Positions 18,429 to 26,759 of a DNA stretch of 64,000 nt are shown here, piece by piece. Source of the DNA: Alphaproteobacteria bacterium (lineage in GTDB: Bacteria; Pseudomonadota; Alphaproteobacteria; Rhodospirillales; Rhodospirillaceae); contig JAURPI010000005.1 of NCBI GenBank assembly GCA_030835385.1, positions 1-64,000 of the forward strand. The letters run 5' to 3'. How positions within the stretch are numbered: position 1 is the first letter of the stretch; every line of letters starts with the position of its first letter. The translations under genes and the position numbers were made by a program. Under the pieces are notes generated by a model, which saw only the letters and a list, made by a program, of their open reading frames with translations, had not been told where the DNA came from and made no database searches.

Positions 18429-19646
18429 ATGAAGTGGCAGAAAAACCTCCGCTTCTCCTTTAGAGCGATCAACCGGTCCCGAGGGCGGGCACTACTGTCT
18501 ATCAGTGGTGTCGCGATCGGTATTACGGCTGTGGCAATTCTCATCGGCGCCGGGGCAGGGGCCGAGCGGGCGTTTCAGAAATCTCTGGAGCAACTCGGTG
18601 AGAATCTTATGGCCGTCAACGCGGCTCGCACAGAGACGGATGCACTGCGCGGCGCGAGCCAGCTCTACCGCACCCTCAAGCTCAATGATTGGGAAGCGAT
18701 TAAGTTTCTTGAAAGCGTTAAGCGTGCAGCTCCCGTTGCCGATGGCGGTCGTACGCTAAAAGTCGGGCGCATTGCGCAGGCCTTTACAGTGCTCGGCACG
18801 ACACCAGAGTTTCAAGAGGCGAAGAAATTTAATCTCGTTGCAGGACGATTCATAGACCAGGACGACATTGATAATAGACATCGTGTTGCCGTCGTCGGCG
18901 CGGACGTGGTGAGCGATTTGTACTTTGGAGAATGGCCGTTAGGAGAGCGGGTGTCCGTTGGTGGCGTGCCGTTCACCATTATCGGTATTCTTAAACGGAA
19001 AGGATTGAACCCGGATGGGACAAGCGATGATGGACAAATCATCGTTCCCGTGACAACTGCGCAACGTCGTGTGTTCAATATTGACTACTTGTCGCGAATC
19101 TTTGTGCAAGCTGTGTCTCAGCCTGCAATTGATGAAGCGAACAAAGATATTACGGCCCTTCTTCGAGATGAGCATGGTTACGGCCAGCCTAACTATACCG
19201 ATGATTTTGAAATCCAAGATCAAGACTCATTGCTGGCTACTCAAGAGCAAATGAAAGGTTCTTTCAGTGAACTGACAGTGGGGCTTGCTGCTTTGACATT
19301 GGGGCTAGGTGGGGTCGGATTGCTTGCCGTGTCATTGTTATCTGTAAGAGAGCGGTATGGCGAAATTGGATTGCGCATCGCCGTTGGGGCCAGGCCACGC
19401 GACATACTGACTCAGTTTCTGACAGAGTCCGTATTGCTGGCTGTGATGGGTGGAATTACGGGTATTCTTGTCGGCGGCGCGTGTATTCTCATTGGCAGCC
19501 AGCTTACCGGATGGAGCATGATTCTAACTTGGGAATCCGCGGCCTATCCGTTCTTAATTTCGCTCGCTATCGCAGTAGTTTTTGGTGCATTTCCTGCGCT
19601 TCGGGCGGCGCGGCTTGATCCAATCGTGGCGTTACGAAGTAAGTAA
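18429..19646 (+). CDS. ABC transporter permease (FtsX/MacB type), second copy
   Basis: Second FtsX-type permease (405 aa), 10 bases after the first. It starts KWQKNLRFSFRAINRSRGRA, has an N-terminal membrane helix (LSISGVAIGITAVAILIGAG), a periplasmic core domain, and three C-terminal helices with VRERYGEIGLRIAVGARPRD as the ATPase-contact loop. It pairs with the 17207 product. The whole set (adaptor, ATPase, two permeases) resembles a split MacAB efflux system. About 110 bases separate it from the secreted nitrilase-like gene, so that gene may have its own promoter. Confidence 0.9.
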   Translation: MKWQKNLRFSFRAINRSRGRALLSISGVAIGITAVAILIGAGAGAERAFQKSLEQLGENLMAVNAARTETDALRGASQLYRTLKLNDWEAIKFLESVKRAAPVADGGRTLKVGRIAQAFTVLGTTPEFQEAKKFNLVAGRFIDQDDIDNRHRVAVVGADVVSDLYFGEWPLGERVSVGGVPFTIIGILKRKGLNPDGTSDDGQIIVPVTTAQRRVFNIDYLSRIFVQAVSQPAIDEANKDITALLRDEHGYGQPNYTDDFEIQDQDSLLATQEQMKGSFSELTVGLAALTLGLGGVGLLAVSLLSVRERYGEIGLRIAVGARPRDILTQFLTESVLLAVMGGITGILVGGACILIGSQLTGWSMILTWESAAYPFLISLAIAVVFGAFPALRAARLDPIVALRSK

Positions 19647-19759
19647 GAAAAGTTGCGCATTAGGTATATTTGAGTCCATTGACTCACCCCTGGGGAGGGC
19701 GCACCGTTAGGAATTAGACGCACAAAAAAGACACCTTCTAAAATAAGGAGAGAGCGACC

Positions 19760-20899
19760 GTGAAAACGCGATCAATGACAAAAGCCATCGGGCTCTGCGG
19801 AACACTGCTCGCCGGTGTGTGGACTGCGGGTGCACTTGCCCAATCCGTACCTGAGTTGGTTCGTCCTGATGGAAGCTATCCAACCGTTCCGTTGGAAAAA
19901 GATGTGGTCGTTCTCAAGGTCGTTCAAAACGAGCCTCAGCTTCTTCAAGAGGCCGAGAGCGTTGAAGCGGGCCTTAAAGAAAACGTCCGCCGGATGGGCT
20001 ATTGGATCAACAAGGCCTGCACGGAAGGCAAAAAGCCTGATTTCATTCTGTTCAATGAGTTTCCGCTGACCGGGTATTCCTCTGGCACGCGTGAAGAAAA
20101 ACTAAAGTTCACCATTCAAGTCCCTGGCCCCGAAACAAAAGCTATCGGTGAGTTTGCCAAAGCGTGTGACACCTACATCATCTTTGGTAGTTACGCGACG
20201 GACCCGGATTGGCCAGGCCATATTCTGAGCCTTAATCCAGTGATTGGCCGAGACGGTGAAATCAAACACACCTATTGGAAAACCCGCAACGCCTCTCGGT
20301 ATACCGATGACGGTGGAGAGATACCCACCACGACGATTGAAAACGTCCGAACCAAGTTTCGGGCGAAGTACGGCATTGCGGAAGAATTCCCGGTTCTGCA
20401 AACGGAGTTTGGCAATATCGCCGTGAGTACGGTTCAGATTGACCCATTTGTCTTTGCCGCCTTTGCCATGCGGGGGGTTGAGATCATGTTGCGCACGGCG
20501 ACCGGGTTTTCTGAAGTCGATGTGCAGGGGATTGCCTATTACAACAACGTCTATTCTGGTATGTCGAATATCACGTTCCCATCTAACCCGAACTTCCCCA
20601 AAGGGTTCGGCGGAAACTCGCTGATCGTCGCGCCGGGCGGCAAGATTTTAGCTCAGGAAAAAGGTGACGCCGAAGCCATCGTCGAAGCGGAACTTAATAT
20701 CGCAGAACTACGCAAGGATCGGCGTATCCCGCGTTATCCGATGGAAGTCGTCAAGCCGGTCTTCGATCAGTTTGTTCAGGAAGTTCCGATCGATATTCTT
20801 GATATCCCGCAAGATGAATTGCCGCAAACGCGACAAGATATGAAAGGGCTGATGGACCAGCGCAGCCGGTGGCTCAACCTGCAAGGTGATGCCGGCTAA
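19760..20899 (+). CDS. Secreted nitrilase-fold protein lacking the catalytic cysteine
   Basis: A 379 aa protein with an N-terminal signal peptide (hydrophobic GLCGTLLAGVWTAGALAQ, cleavage likely after ALA). The nitrilase fold is recognisable: the Glu of the triad lies in FILFNEFPLTGYS and the Lys in HTYWKTRNAS. The nucleophile segment reads FGNIAVSTVQIDPFVFAAFA, where active members have a Cys before a Gly/Asp-Glu, and no Cys occurs anywhere after about residue 135. It therefore cannot use the normal C-N hydrolase mechanism. The start is GTG at 19760 with AAGGAGAG upstream. Binding or chaperone-like roles outside the cytoplasm are possible; no function is shown. Confidence 0.85.
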   Translation: MKTRSMTKAIGLCGTLLAGVWTAGALAQSVPELVRPDGSYPTVPLEKDVVVLKVVQNEPQLLQEAESVEAGLKENVRRMGYWINKACTEGKKPDFILFNEFPLTGYSSGTREEKLKFTIQVPGPETKAIGEFAKACDTYIIFGSYATDPDWPGHILSLNPVIGRDGEIKHTYWKTRNASRYTDDGGEIPTTTIENVRTKFRAKYGIAEEFPVLQTEFGNIAVSTVQIDPFVFAAFAMRGVEIMLRTATGFSEVDVQGIAYYNNVYSGMSNITFPSNPNFPKGFGGNSLIVAPGGKILAQEKGDAEAIVEAELNIAELRKDRRIPRYPMEVVKPVFDQFVQEVPIDILDIPQDELPQTRQDMKGLMDQRSRWLNLQGDAG

Positions 20900-20925
20900 G
20901 GTTTTCAGACACTTAGCGTTCAATG

Positions 20926-20967
20926 CGGGCATGGTGGGAATGATATCCTTCCATGCCCGTTTTGCTT
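20926..20967 (+). terminator. Rho-independent terminator after the secreted nitrilase-like gene
   Basis: Perfect 9-bp stem CGGGCATGG / CCATGCCCG with a 16-base loop, followed directly by TTTTGCTTTT. It lies 27 bases past the stop at 20899 and closes the 13644-20899 accessory block. Confidence 0.8.
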
Positions 20968-21093
20968 TTGGGGTGAGAGGACGGATGCCCACCCGAGCCT
21001 TTATCCAGCGTTGCATTCTATTTTTAATTGTTGGCAGCCCGTGCCTTCAAGCTCTATAAATGTTCTTATTATGTTCTATCGGGAGGATTAGCG

Positions 21094-21828
21094 ATGTGCG
21101 GCAGTTTATCTGGCTATAAGCCATGGAAAGACATCCATGACCATTATGCGCTTTCCATTGCCAGTGAGCCGCTTAAAAAAGCTGACCCACAGCCAACAGC
21201 CGTTGTGCGTCCGACGGACCAGAGACCTTTTATTCGCGTGGCCGGGGGGAAAAAGGGGCTCGACCTTGGGATTTGGGGTTTTCCACCGCCGGAAGGACGA
21301 TCTAACCCGATCATCAATGCCCGTTGTGAGACAGTTTATGTGCTGCCGACCTTTGCCAAAGCCTTTGAAAAGCACCGCTGCGTGATACCGGTCACCGGAT
21401 ACTATGAATGGAAGAAAGAAGTCGACGGGTCTAAGACGCCGTGGCGCTTTTGTCTCGATGGACCGGCCAACAATGGTGGCGCTGTCAGCGAACGGATGAC
21501 GGCGCGAAATCGGAAGTTTGAGGGTGAGGGTGGCAGCCTGTTTGTTTTAGCGGGCATCTTCATGGTCAACCGAGCAACCGGACATCGGCATTTCGCCATA
21601 ATCACGACAGAGCCAAACGAGCTGGCGGCCGAGATCCACGACCGCATGCCCTTAATTCTGACAGACTCAATGATGGACCTCTGGCTGACACCCTACACAG
21701 CGCCTCAGGCGTTAAAACGGATGTGCCGACCTTACGAAGGCAGCAACCTGATTGCCCAGCCAGTTTCCAAAACACTGCATCAATCACCAAAGTATGTAGA
21801 CGAAAATCAGATGAGTTTGGGGGTGTGA
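21094..21828 (+). CDS. SOS response-associated peptidase-family (SRAP/YedK) protein
   Basis: HMCES/YedK-type protein that covalently captures abasic sites in single-stranded DNA through its N-terminal Cys2 after removal of Met. The ATG at 21094 is chosen because it gives the required MCG N-terminus and follows GGGAGGA; the ORF-track start at 21028 would bury the Cys. The 244 aa protein shows INARCETV, the conserved Glu in TGYYEWKK, and the His in GHRHFAIITTEPNE, followed by HDRMPLIL. It is transcribed as a single gene. Confidence 0.93.
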   Translation: MCGSLSGYKPWKDIHDHYALSIASEPLKKADPQPTAVVRPTDQRPFIRVAGGKKGLDLGIWGFPPPEGRSNPIINARCETVYVLPTFAKAFEKHRCVIPVTGYYEWKKEVDGSKTPWRFCLDGPANNGGAVSERMTARNRKFEGEGGSLFVLAGIFMVNRATGHRHFAIITTEPNELAAEIHDRMPLILTDSMMDLWLTPYTAPQALKRMCRPYEGSNLIAQPVSKTLHQSPKYVDENQMSLGV

Positions 21829-22154
21829 GTAAGAGTTGGGGAGACCTGCGAAACCAGAAAGCGTCATACCAAGTTGTCGCATAATGTATATTATGTATAT
21901 TTTAGTTATATAAGAATCCCAGCATTTCTGGGGTTTAGGCTTTGCGTTCTTTTTGTCTGCTCTCTTACGCCTGACAGACATATTGCTCGCGATGTTCTTA
22001 AAGCTTGGGTCTAACTACACTCAGCTTACCTGTTGTTTTTAATCGCAAATCCCCCTTTAACCGAACCGCGCTTTTAACGTCCGCGCAGTGCGGTATGATC
22101 GAAGCCATTCTTCTAATCAAAAAAACACATACGGGCTTAAGCACAAACTCCAGC
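21829..22154. other. AT-rich intergenic region with a small hairpin
   Basis: 326 bases between the SRAP gene and the methyltransferase start at 22155. It is AT-rich (TATATTATGTATATTTTAG) and includes CCCAG-CATTT-CTGGG followed by GTTT at 21918-21936, a short terminator-like hairpin sharing GCATTTCTGGGGTTT-type sequence with 15302. The ORF track extends the methyltransferase frame back to 22005, but no family homology is visible there. Confidence 0.45.
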
Positions 22155-23528
22155 ATGCCAAATTCCACTGATAGTCATGTCGCATCACACTCCTATGCGT
22201 CGAATTTCTATAAAGAGCAAACACCCGCGCATCTGCATTACGCCCAGTTGTGTGGCGTCGGAGGCCAAGCTGGTGTCGGCTTACCCACGGCGTTTTCATC
22301 CGATGACATGTTTGCCAGCTGCGATATTGGCTGTGGTTTTGGTCTTACGCCACTCATTACAGCGGCTGTCGATCCAACAGCTGATATTTGGGGCTTTGAT
22401 TTCAATCCGGAGCACATTTCCAGTGCCACAGCGCTCTCGGAGGTTGCCGGTATTTCAAATGCCACGTTTCTAACGGCAAGCTTTGAAACGTTTCTGGATC
22501 AAGAAACCCCAGATTTTGACCTCATTACCCTGCACGGCATCTTTTCCTGGGTAAGCCCGGAAAACCGGCAGCAAATCAGAGATATCCTGGCGAAAAAGCT
22601 AAAGCCCGGCGGTATGGTTTACGTCAGCTACAACTGTTCTACGGGTTGGGCCTCTGCCGCGCCAATGCAACAGTTTTTATGTGATTACGTCGATAGACAT
22701 GGATCCGAGCTAAAGAAAGGAGCCATAGACTCTGTTGTATTGGTTGACCAAATGCGCACGGCTGGGGCGTCATTTTTTGGCGTAAACCCACAAGCTGGGA
22801 AAATCTTAGATAAGGCGCTCCAATCGGACCCTCGCTATCTGGTTCACGAATACCTCACGGGGCATTGGACCGTGTTTTCACCGGCGCAGGTGGCAAATGA
22901 GCTGTCAGGCGCTGGTTTGGAATACGCCGGAAGCGCTGATGTCACCCATGCGTTCGATGTGTTCCACATGACTCCTGAGGCTCAGGCAATGCTGAACAGT
23001 ATTGATGACCCGCTATTGCGGCAGGGTGTTCGTGATTTCTTCATGACCCCCCTGCTCCGCAAGGATATTTTTGTTAAGAATCCGCAACAGATATCACCTA
23101 AACAACAGACAGAACTCCTTCTAGACCAACGGTTTTGCACCACCAAAGCCGCTGATCAACTGCCGCAGCATTTCAACTTTCCACGCGGCGGCGTGAGTCT
23201 GACAGCAGAGGCGCACGCGGCCATCAAAGCGGCGATGATTCAAGGGCCGGCTTCAGCGCGTATGATCATCGACGCCAGCAGTACGGAAACGAAAAGCGTT
23301 TTAAACGGCCTCAAGCTATTGACGAATATTGGATTTCTCGCCCCAGCTTTACCTGAGGCAATGACAAAAGCAGCCCAAGAGCAAACATACCGGTTTAACG
23401 CGGCGCTGGCCGGATTCGAAGAAAATGGCGATGAGCCCGTGCCATTCTATGCCTCACCGGTTACCGGCGGCGGTATTTCTCGCGATACTGATCCAGCGTT
23501 ACGGCAGGCACTGGGCATTAGAGTTTGA
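22155..23528 (+). CDS. Class I methyltransferase with methyltransferase regulatory domain
   Basis: The start at ATG 22155 gives a 458 aa protein; the longer ORF-track N-terminus is not conserved-looking. The methyltransferase domain lies at about residues 40-200, with the SAM loop CDIGCGFGLTPLITAAVD, the acidic Asp in IWGFDFNPEH, and DLITLHGIFSWVSPENRQQI. This 'LHG(I/V)fSWV' stretch followed by a long helical part is typical of proteins with the methyltransferase regulatory domain (PF10119 type), which fills about residues 220-310. It is not closely related to the Tat-type methyltransferases in this window. The stop overlaps the convergent MBL gene by 11 bases. The substrate is unknown. Confidence 0.85.
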   Translation: MPNSTDSHVASHSYASNFYKEQTPAHLHYAQLCGVGGQAGVGLPTAFSSDDMFASCDIGCGFGLTPLITAAVDPTADIWGFDFNPEHISSATALSEVAGISNATFLTASFETFLDQETPDFDLITLHGIFSWVSPENRQQIRDILAKKLKPGGMVYVSYNCSTGWASAAPMQQFLCDYVDRHGSELKKGAIDSVVLVDQMRTAGASFFGVNPQAGKILDKALQSDPRYLVHEYLTGHWTVFSPAQVANELSGAGLEYAGSADVTHAFDVFHMTPEAQAMLNSIDDPLLRQGVRDFFMTPLLRKDIFVKNPQQISPKQQTELLLDQRFCTTKAADQLPQHFNFPRGGVSLTAEAHAAIKAAMIQGPASARMIIDASSTETKSVLNGLKLLTNIGFLAPALPEAMTKAAQEQTYRFNAALAGFEENGDEPVPFYASPVTGGGISRDTDPALRQALGIRV

Positions 23529-24333
23529 CGACCATTCCATCGTAGGCGGGTGTCACCCCAGCTGGGCATTTTTCCAACACGGCATCGTAATCTAGGCTTG
23601 GTCCCATATGCGTGACGATCGCGCGCTTGGGCTTGAGTTCGTCTATCCATTCAAGGGCTTGGCTCAGGCTCACATGTGTTGCGTGGTCGCGCTTATTGGT
23701 GAGCGCACCAATGATCCACACGTCGAGGTCTTGAAGCGAGTCCATAGCTGCGTCTGGCAAGTTCATAAGGTCGGTCGAGTACGCGAAATCACCAATGCGG
23801 AACCCGAGGGTGTTCATTACGCCATGATCTTGGAGAAAAGGCGTAATGGTCATATTGCCAGCAGTAAACGGCATTGGAGCATCTATGATGTTGGGTAGCA
23901 GCCATGGCCGAAATATGGGCTGACCGGGCGCAAGCCCTTCGAAGGCGTAGCCAAAGCGCGTTTCGAGATCTTTCATGGTGTCGACGTCGGCCCAAATGTT
24001 GAGTGGGCCACCAAGCACGCGGTTTACTTCACGTAACTCGTCTAACCCGTTGGTGTGATCGGCGTGACCATGGGTAAAGAGAACGGCGTCGAGGGTTTGT
24101 ATACCTGCATCCAAACATTGAACCCGTAAGTCTGGCGAGGCATCGATGAGAATGCGGGTGCGGCTAGTTTCGACGAGAAGGGACGCACGACGGCGATTAT
24201 TACGCGGATTGCCTTGGTTGCAGGCACCCCATCCGGCTGAAACCGAGGGCACACCCCCTGCTCCACCGCAGCCAAGAATGGTGATTTTAACGTCCTCACC
24301 AGCAGGCGATAGCTTTTCGGCTGGTACGGCCAT
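23518..24333 (-). CDS. Metallo-beta-lactamase-fold hydrolase (PhnP/PqqB-like)
   Basis: A 271 aa metal-dependent hydrolase. The N-terminal KITILGCGGAGGVPSVSAGWGAC with CNQGNPRNNRRRASLLVE is typical of the PhnP/phosphoribosyl-1,2-cyclic-phosphate phosphodiesterase-like group. The metal motif HGHADH follows at about residue 90, and further ligands are the Asp in YSTDLMN and the His in IVTHMGPSLD. The substrate is not certain. It starts 9 bases after the tatD stop, and the operon order metG-tatD-MBL is commonly seen in alphaproteobacteria. Confidence 0.9.
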   Translation of the reverse strand: MAVPAEKLSPAGEDVKITILGCGGAGGVPSVSAGWGACNQGNPRNNRRRASLLVETSRTRILIDASPDLRVQCLDAGIQTLDAVLFTHGHADHTNGLDELREVNRVLGGPLNIWADVDTMKDLETRFGYAFEGLAPGQPIFRPWLLPNIIDAPMPFTAGNMTITPFLQDHGVMNTLGFRIGDFAYSTDLMNLPDAAMDSLQDLDVWIIGALTNKRDHATHVSLSQALEWIDELKPKRAIVTHMGPSLDYDAVLEKCPAGVTPAYDGMVVKL

Positions 24334-24342
24334 GAGCCCCTG

Positions 24343-25122
24343 TTATGCCGCAGCTTTGCTAAACAGGCGGAAAAAGTTCTCTGTGGTTTGTTCAGCAAGG
24401 CTTTCAGGAGACAACCCATGGAGTTCAGCCACACACGCAGCTGTGTGCGCGACAAAGGCCGGTTCATTGCGTTTCCCGCGTTTCGGCACGGGGGCTAAGT
24501 AAGGTGAGTCTGTTTCAACCAATACCCGATCCAGGGGCACGCGTTTTGCCGTCTCACGCAATTCTTCCGCTTTTTTGAAGGTGACTATCCCTGAAAGCGA
24601 AATATAAAGCCCTAAATCTACTGCTTTTTCAGCGAGTTCTGGGCCGGAGCTAAAGCAATGTATAACGCCAGCAAATGGGCCCGCTGCCATTTCGTCTTCA
24701 AGAATACGAGACATCTCTTCGTCCGCATCTCTGGTGTGTATGACGATTGGCAGCCCGGCCTCGCGTGAGGCTTGGATGTGGGTGCGAAACTGGCGCTCTT
24801 GAACGGCCCGAGGGCTGTTATCGTAAAAGAAATCTAGTCCAGTCTCGCCAAAGGCAACAACTTTGGCGTCATTGGTGGCAATATCGATCAGTTTTTCCTT
24901 GTCGATTTCGGGTTCATTTTCGGCTTCATGCGGATGGATTCCGACGGTGCAGTGCATGTCGTCAAAGCGTGCTGCGATCGCCCGCACCTGTTCGAATTTG
25001 GTGATATGGGTGCAGATGGTCAGGAAATGCCCGACCCCTGCTTCCCGTGCGCGCCCTACGACCCCTTCTAAATCATCCTGGAAATCAGGGAAATCAAGAT
25101 GGCAATGGCTGTCGACTAACAT
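24343..25122 (-). CDS. tatD: TatD-family deoxyribonuclease
   Basis: Metal-dependent TIM-barrel DNase/hydrolase of 259 aa. The HxH motif is in DSHCHLDF at the N-terminus, the metal Glu in VAFGETGLDFF, then His in LPIVIHTRDAD, GVIHCFSSGP, and the final Asp in VLVETDSPYLAPVP. These are all family ligand positions. It lies 14 bases after metG and 9 bases before the MBL gene, in one minus-strand operon that continues from rlpA/dac through tmk and holB. Confidence 0.95.
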   Translation of the reverse strand: MLVDSHCHLDFPDFQDDLEGVVGRAREAGVGHFLTICTHITKFEQVRAIAARFDDMHCTVGIHPHEAENEPEIDKEKLIDIATNDAKVVAFGETGLDFFYDNSPRAVQERQFRTHIQASREAGLPIVIHTRDADEEMSRILEDEMAAGPFAGVIHCFSSGPELAEKAVDLGLYISLSGIVTFKKAEELRETAKRVPLDRVLVETDSPYLAPVPKRGKRNEPAFVAHTAACVAELHGLSPESLAEQTTENFFRLFSKAAA

Positions 25123-25136
25123 CTCGATGCCTCCCC

Positions 25137-26720
25137 CTACTCCGCGCCTTCGTCTGTGAACTCTAATCTTTGGAACACGGGTTCTGGCGTAGGTAATTCC
25201 TCACCCGGTACCGGCGCATGCCCAGGCGCGAATGCCATGAAATCTCGTTGGTCCTCAGGGACAGCCAGCTGGTCGAGAATATCCTCGGTGGCATGTGGTG
25301 TGAAAGGTTGCATCACCAGGGCAAGCAGGCGGATGACATCGGTTAGCACGTACAACACGGTGGCCATCCGCTCTGGATCTTCTTTACGCAGGACCCACGG
25401 AGCTTGTTTATCGACATATCCGTTGGCGGCGCGCACCACGGTCCAAATGGATTCCAAAGCATCATGAAACGCTTGACGGTCAACGGCCTCGCGTACCGGA
25501 TCTAGCATCTCAGCTGCAGCATTAAGGATGTTTGCGTCATCAGGCGTGAAATTGCCTGGTGTTGGCACCTTGGCATCGCAGTTCTTGTGAATCATCGACA
25601 GGACGCGTTGTGATAAGTTGCCGAATTCGTTCGCAAGTTCGCCATTTGCTCTTTGTATCAGGGCTGTTTTTGAGAAATCGCCATCGTTGCCAAAGGGCAC
25701 TTCTCGCAGCAGGAAGTACCGCAATTGATCGAGGCCGTAGTCTTCGATCAGAGCGTTGGGATCTATAGCGTTGCCCAAAGACTTCGACATCTTTTGGCCT
25801 TCGATAGTCCACCAACCATGGGCAAAGATGCGTTTTGGGAGAGGCAAACCGGCGGCCAGCAAAAACGCGGGCCAATAAACACAGTGAAAACGAATGATAT
25901 CTTTGCCGATCATATGCAGATCAGCAGGCCACAGAGCTGTATATTCCTCAGCGTTTTCATCGGGATAACCGACGGCTGTCAGGTAGTTTGTGAGGGCGTC
26001 AATCCACACATACATGACGTGTTTATCATTGCCAGGTACGGGTACACCCCAGTCAAAGGTGGTGCGAGAGATTGAAAGATCTCGCAGACCGCCCTTAACA
26101 AAGCTGGTGACTTCGTTTCGACGGCTTGCGGGAGCAATGAACTCTGAATAACTATCGTAGTACTCCAAGAGGAGTGGCTCAGCCGCTGAGAGACGGAAGA
26201 AGTAGCTCTCTTCCTCGACCCATTCTACTGGATTACCGTTGGGCGCAAGCTTTGTGCCGTCTGGTCCTGAGGTTAGTTCGTCTTCTGTGTGGTAGGCTTC
26301 GTCCCGGACTGAATACCAGCCAGAATAGGTGTCGAGAACAATCCACGGCTTGCCATCGGGCGCAGTGTTGTCAGCGATACGGGTCCATAAGGCTTGGCAG
26401 GCCCGTGTATGGCGCTCTTCCGTGGTTCGAATGAAATCGTCATTGGTGACATCAAGATTTTCTGTCAGATCACGGAATGTCTTGGATACTTCGTCGGTAA
26501 AGGCTTGCGAGCTGACCCCTTTTTCAGCTGCTGCTTTAGCTACTTTTTGTCCGTGTTCATCGGTTCCGGTCAGAAACTTGACTCGATAACCGTCCAACCG
26601 CTTGAAGCGCGCCAATACATCGCAGGCTATGGTTGTGTATGCATGGCCTGTATGGGGCTTGTCATTGACGTAATAAATTGGCGTCGTGACGTAAAAGGTT
26701 TTGTCTGATCCGGTTGCCAT
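25137..26720 (-). CDS. metG: Methionyl-tRNA synthetase
   Basis: Charges tRNA-Met. The 527 aa protein has the class I signature as HTGH (in DKPHTGHAYTT) and KMSKS (in EGQKMSKSLGN). The CP1 region reads LDTYSGWYSVRDEAYHTEDE with no zinc-knuckle Cys pairs, so it is the zinc-free type. An anticodon-binding helical domain follows (about 380-500). The ATG at 26720 has GGAG six bases upstream; the ORF-track TTG at 26726 overlaps that spacing and is less likely. The gene lies 40 bases after holB. Confidence 0.97.
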   Translation of the reverse strand: MATGSDKTFYVTTPIYYVNDKPHTGHAYTTIACDVLARFKRLDGYRVKFLTGTDEHGQKVAKAAAEKGVSSQAFTDEVSKTFRDLTENLDVTNDDFIRTTEERHTRACQALWTRIADNTAPDGKPWIVLDTYSGWYSVRDEAYHTEDELTSGPDGTKLAPNGNPVEWVEEESYFFRLSAAEPLLLEYYDSYSEFIAPASRRNEVTSFVKGGLRDLSISRTTFDWGVPVPGNDKHVMYVWIDALTNYLTAVGYPDENAEEYTALWPADLHMIGKDIIRFHCVYWPAFLLAAGLPLPKRIFAHGWWTIEGQKMSKSLGNAIDPNALIEDYGLDQLRYFLLREVPFGNDGDFSKTALIQRANGELANEFGNLSQRVLSMIHKNCDAKVPTPGNFTPDDANILNAAAEMLDPVREAVDRQAFHDALESIWTVVRAANGYVDKQAPWVLRKEDPERMATVLYVLTDVIRLLALVMQPFTPHATEDILDQLAVPEDQRDFMAFAPGHAPVPGEELPTPEPVFQRLEFTDEGAE

Positions 26721-26759
26721 AACCAACTCCAGCGCGGCGCCAAGGCCTGAGCTGCCAGA

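Noticed and set aside
26720-26726. TTG start of metG from the ORF track
   Set aside because: GGAG fits the ATG at 26720 (six bases) better and the usual protein starts there.
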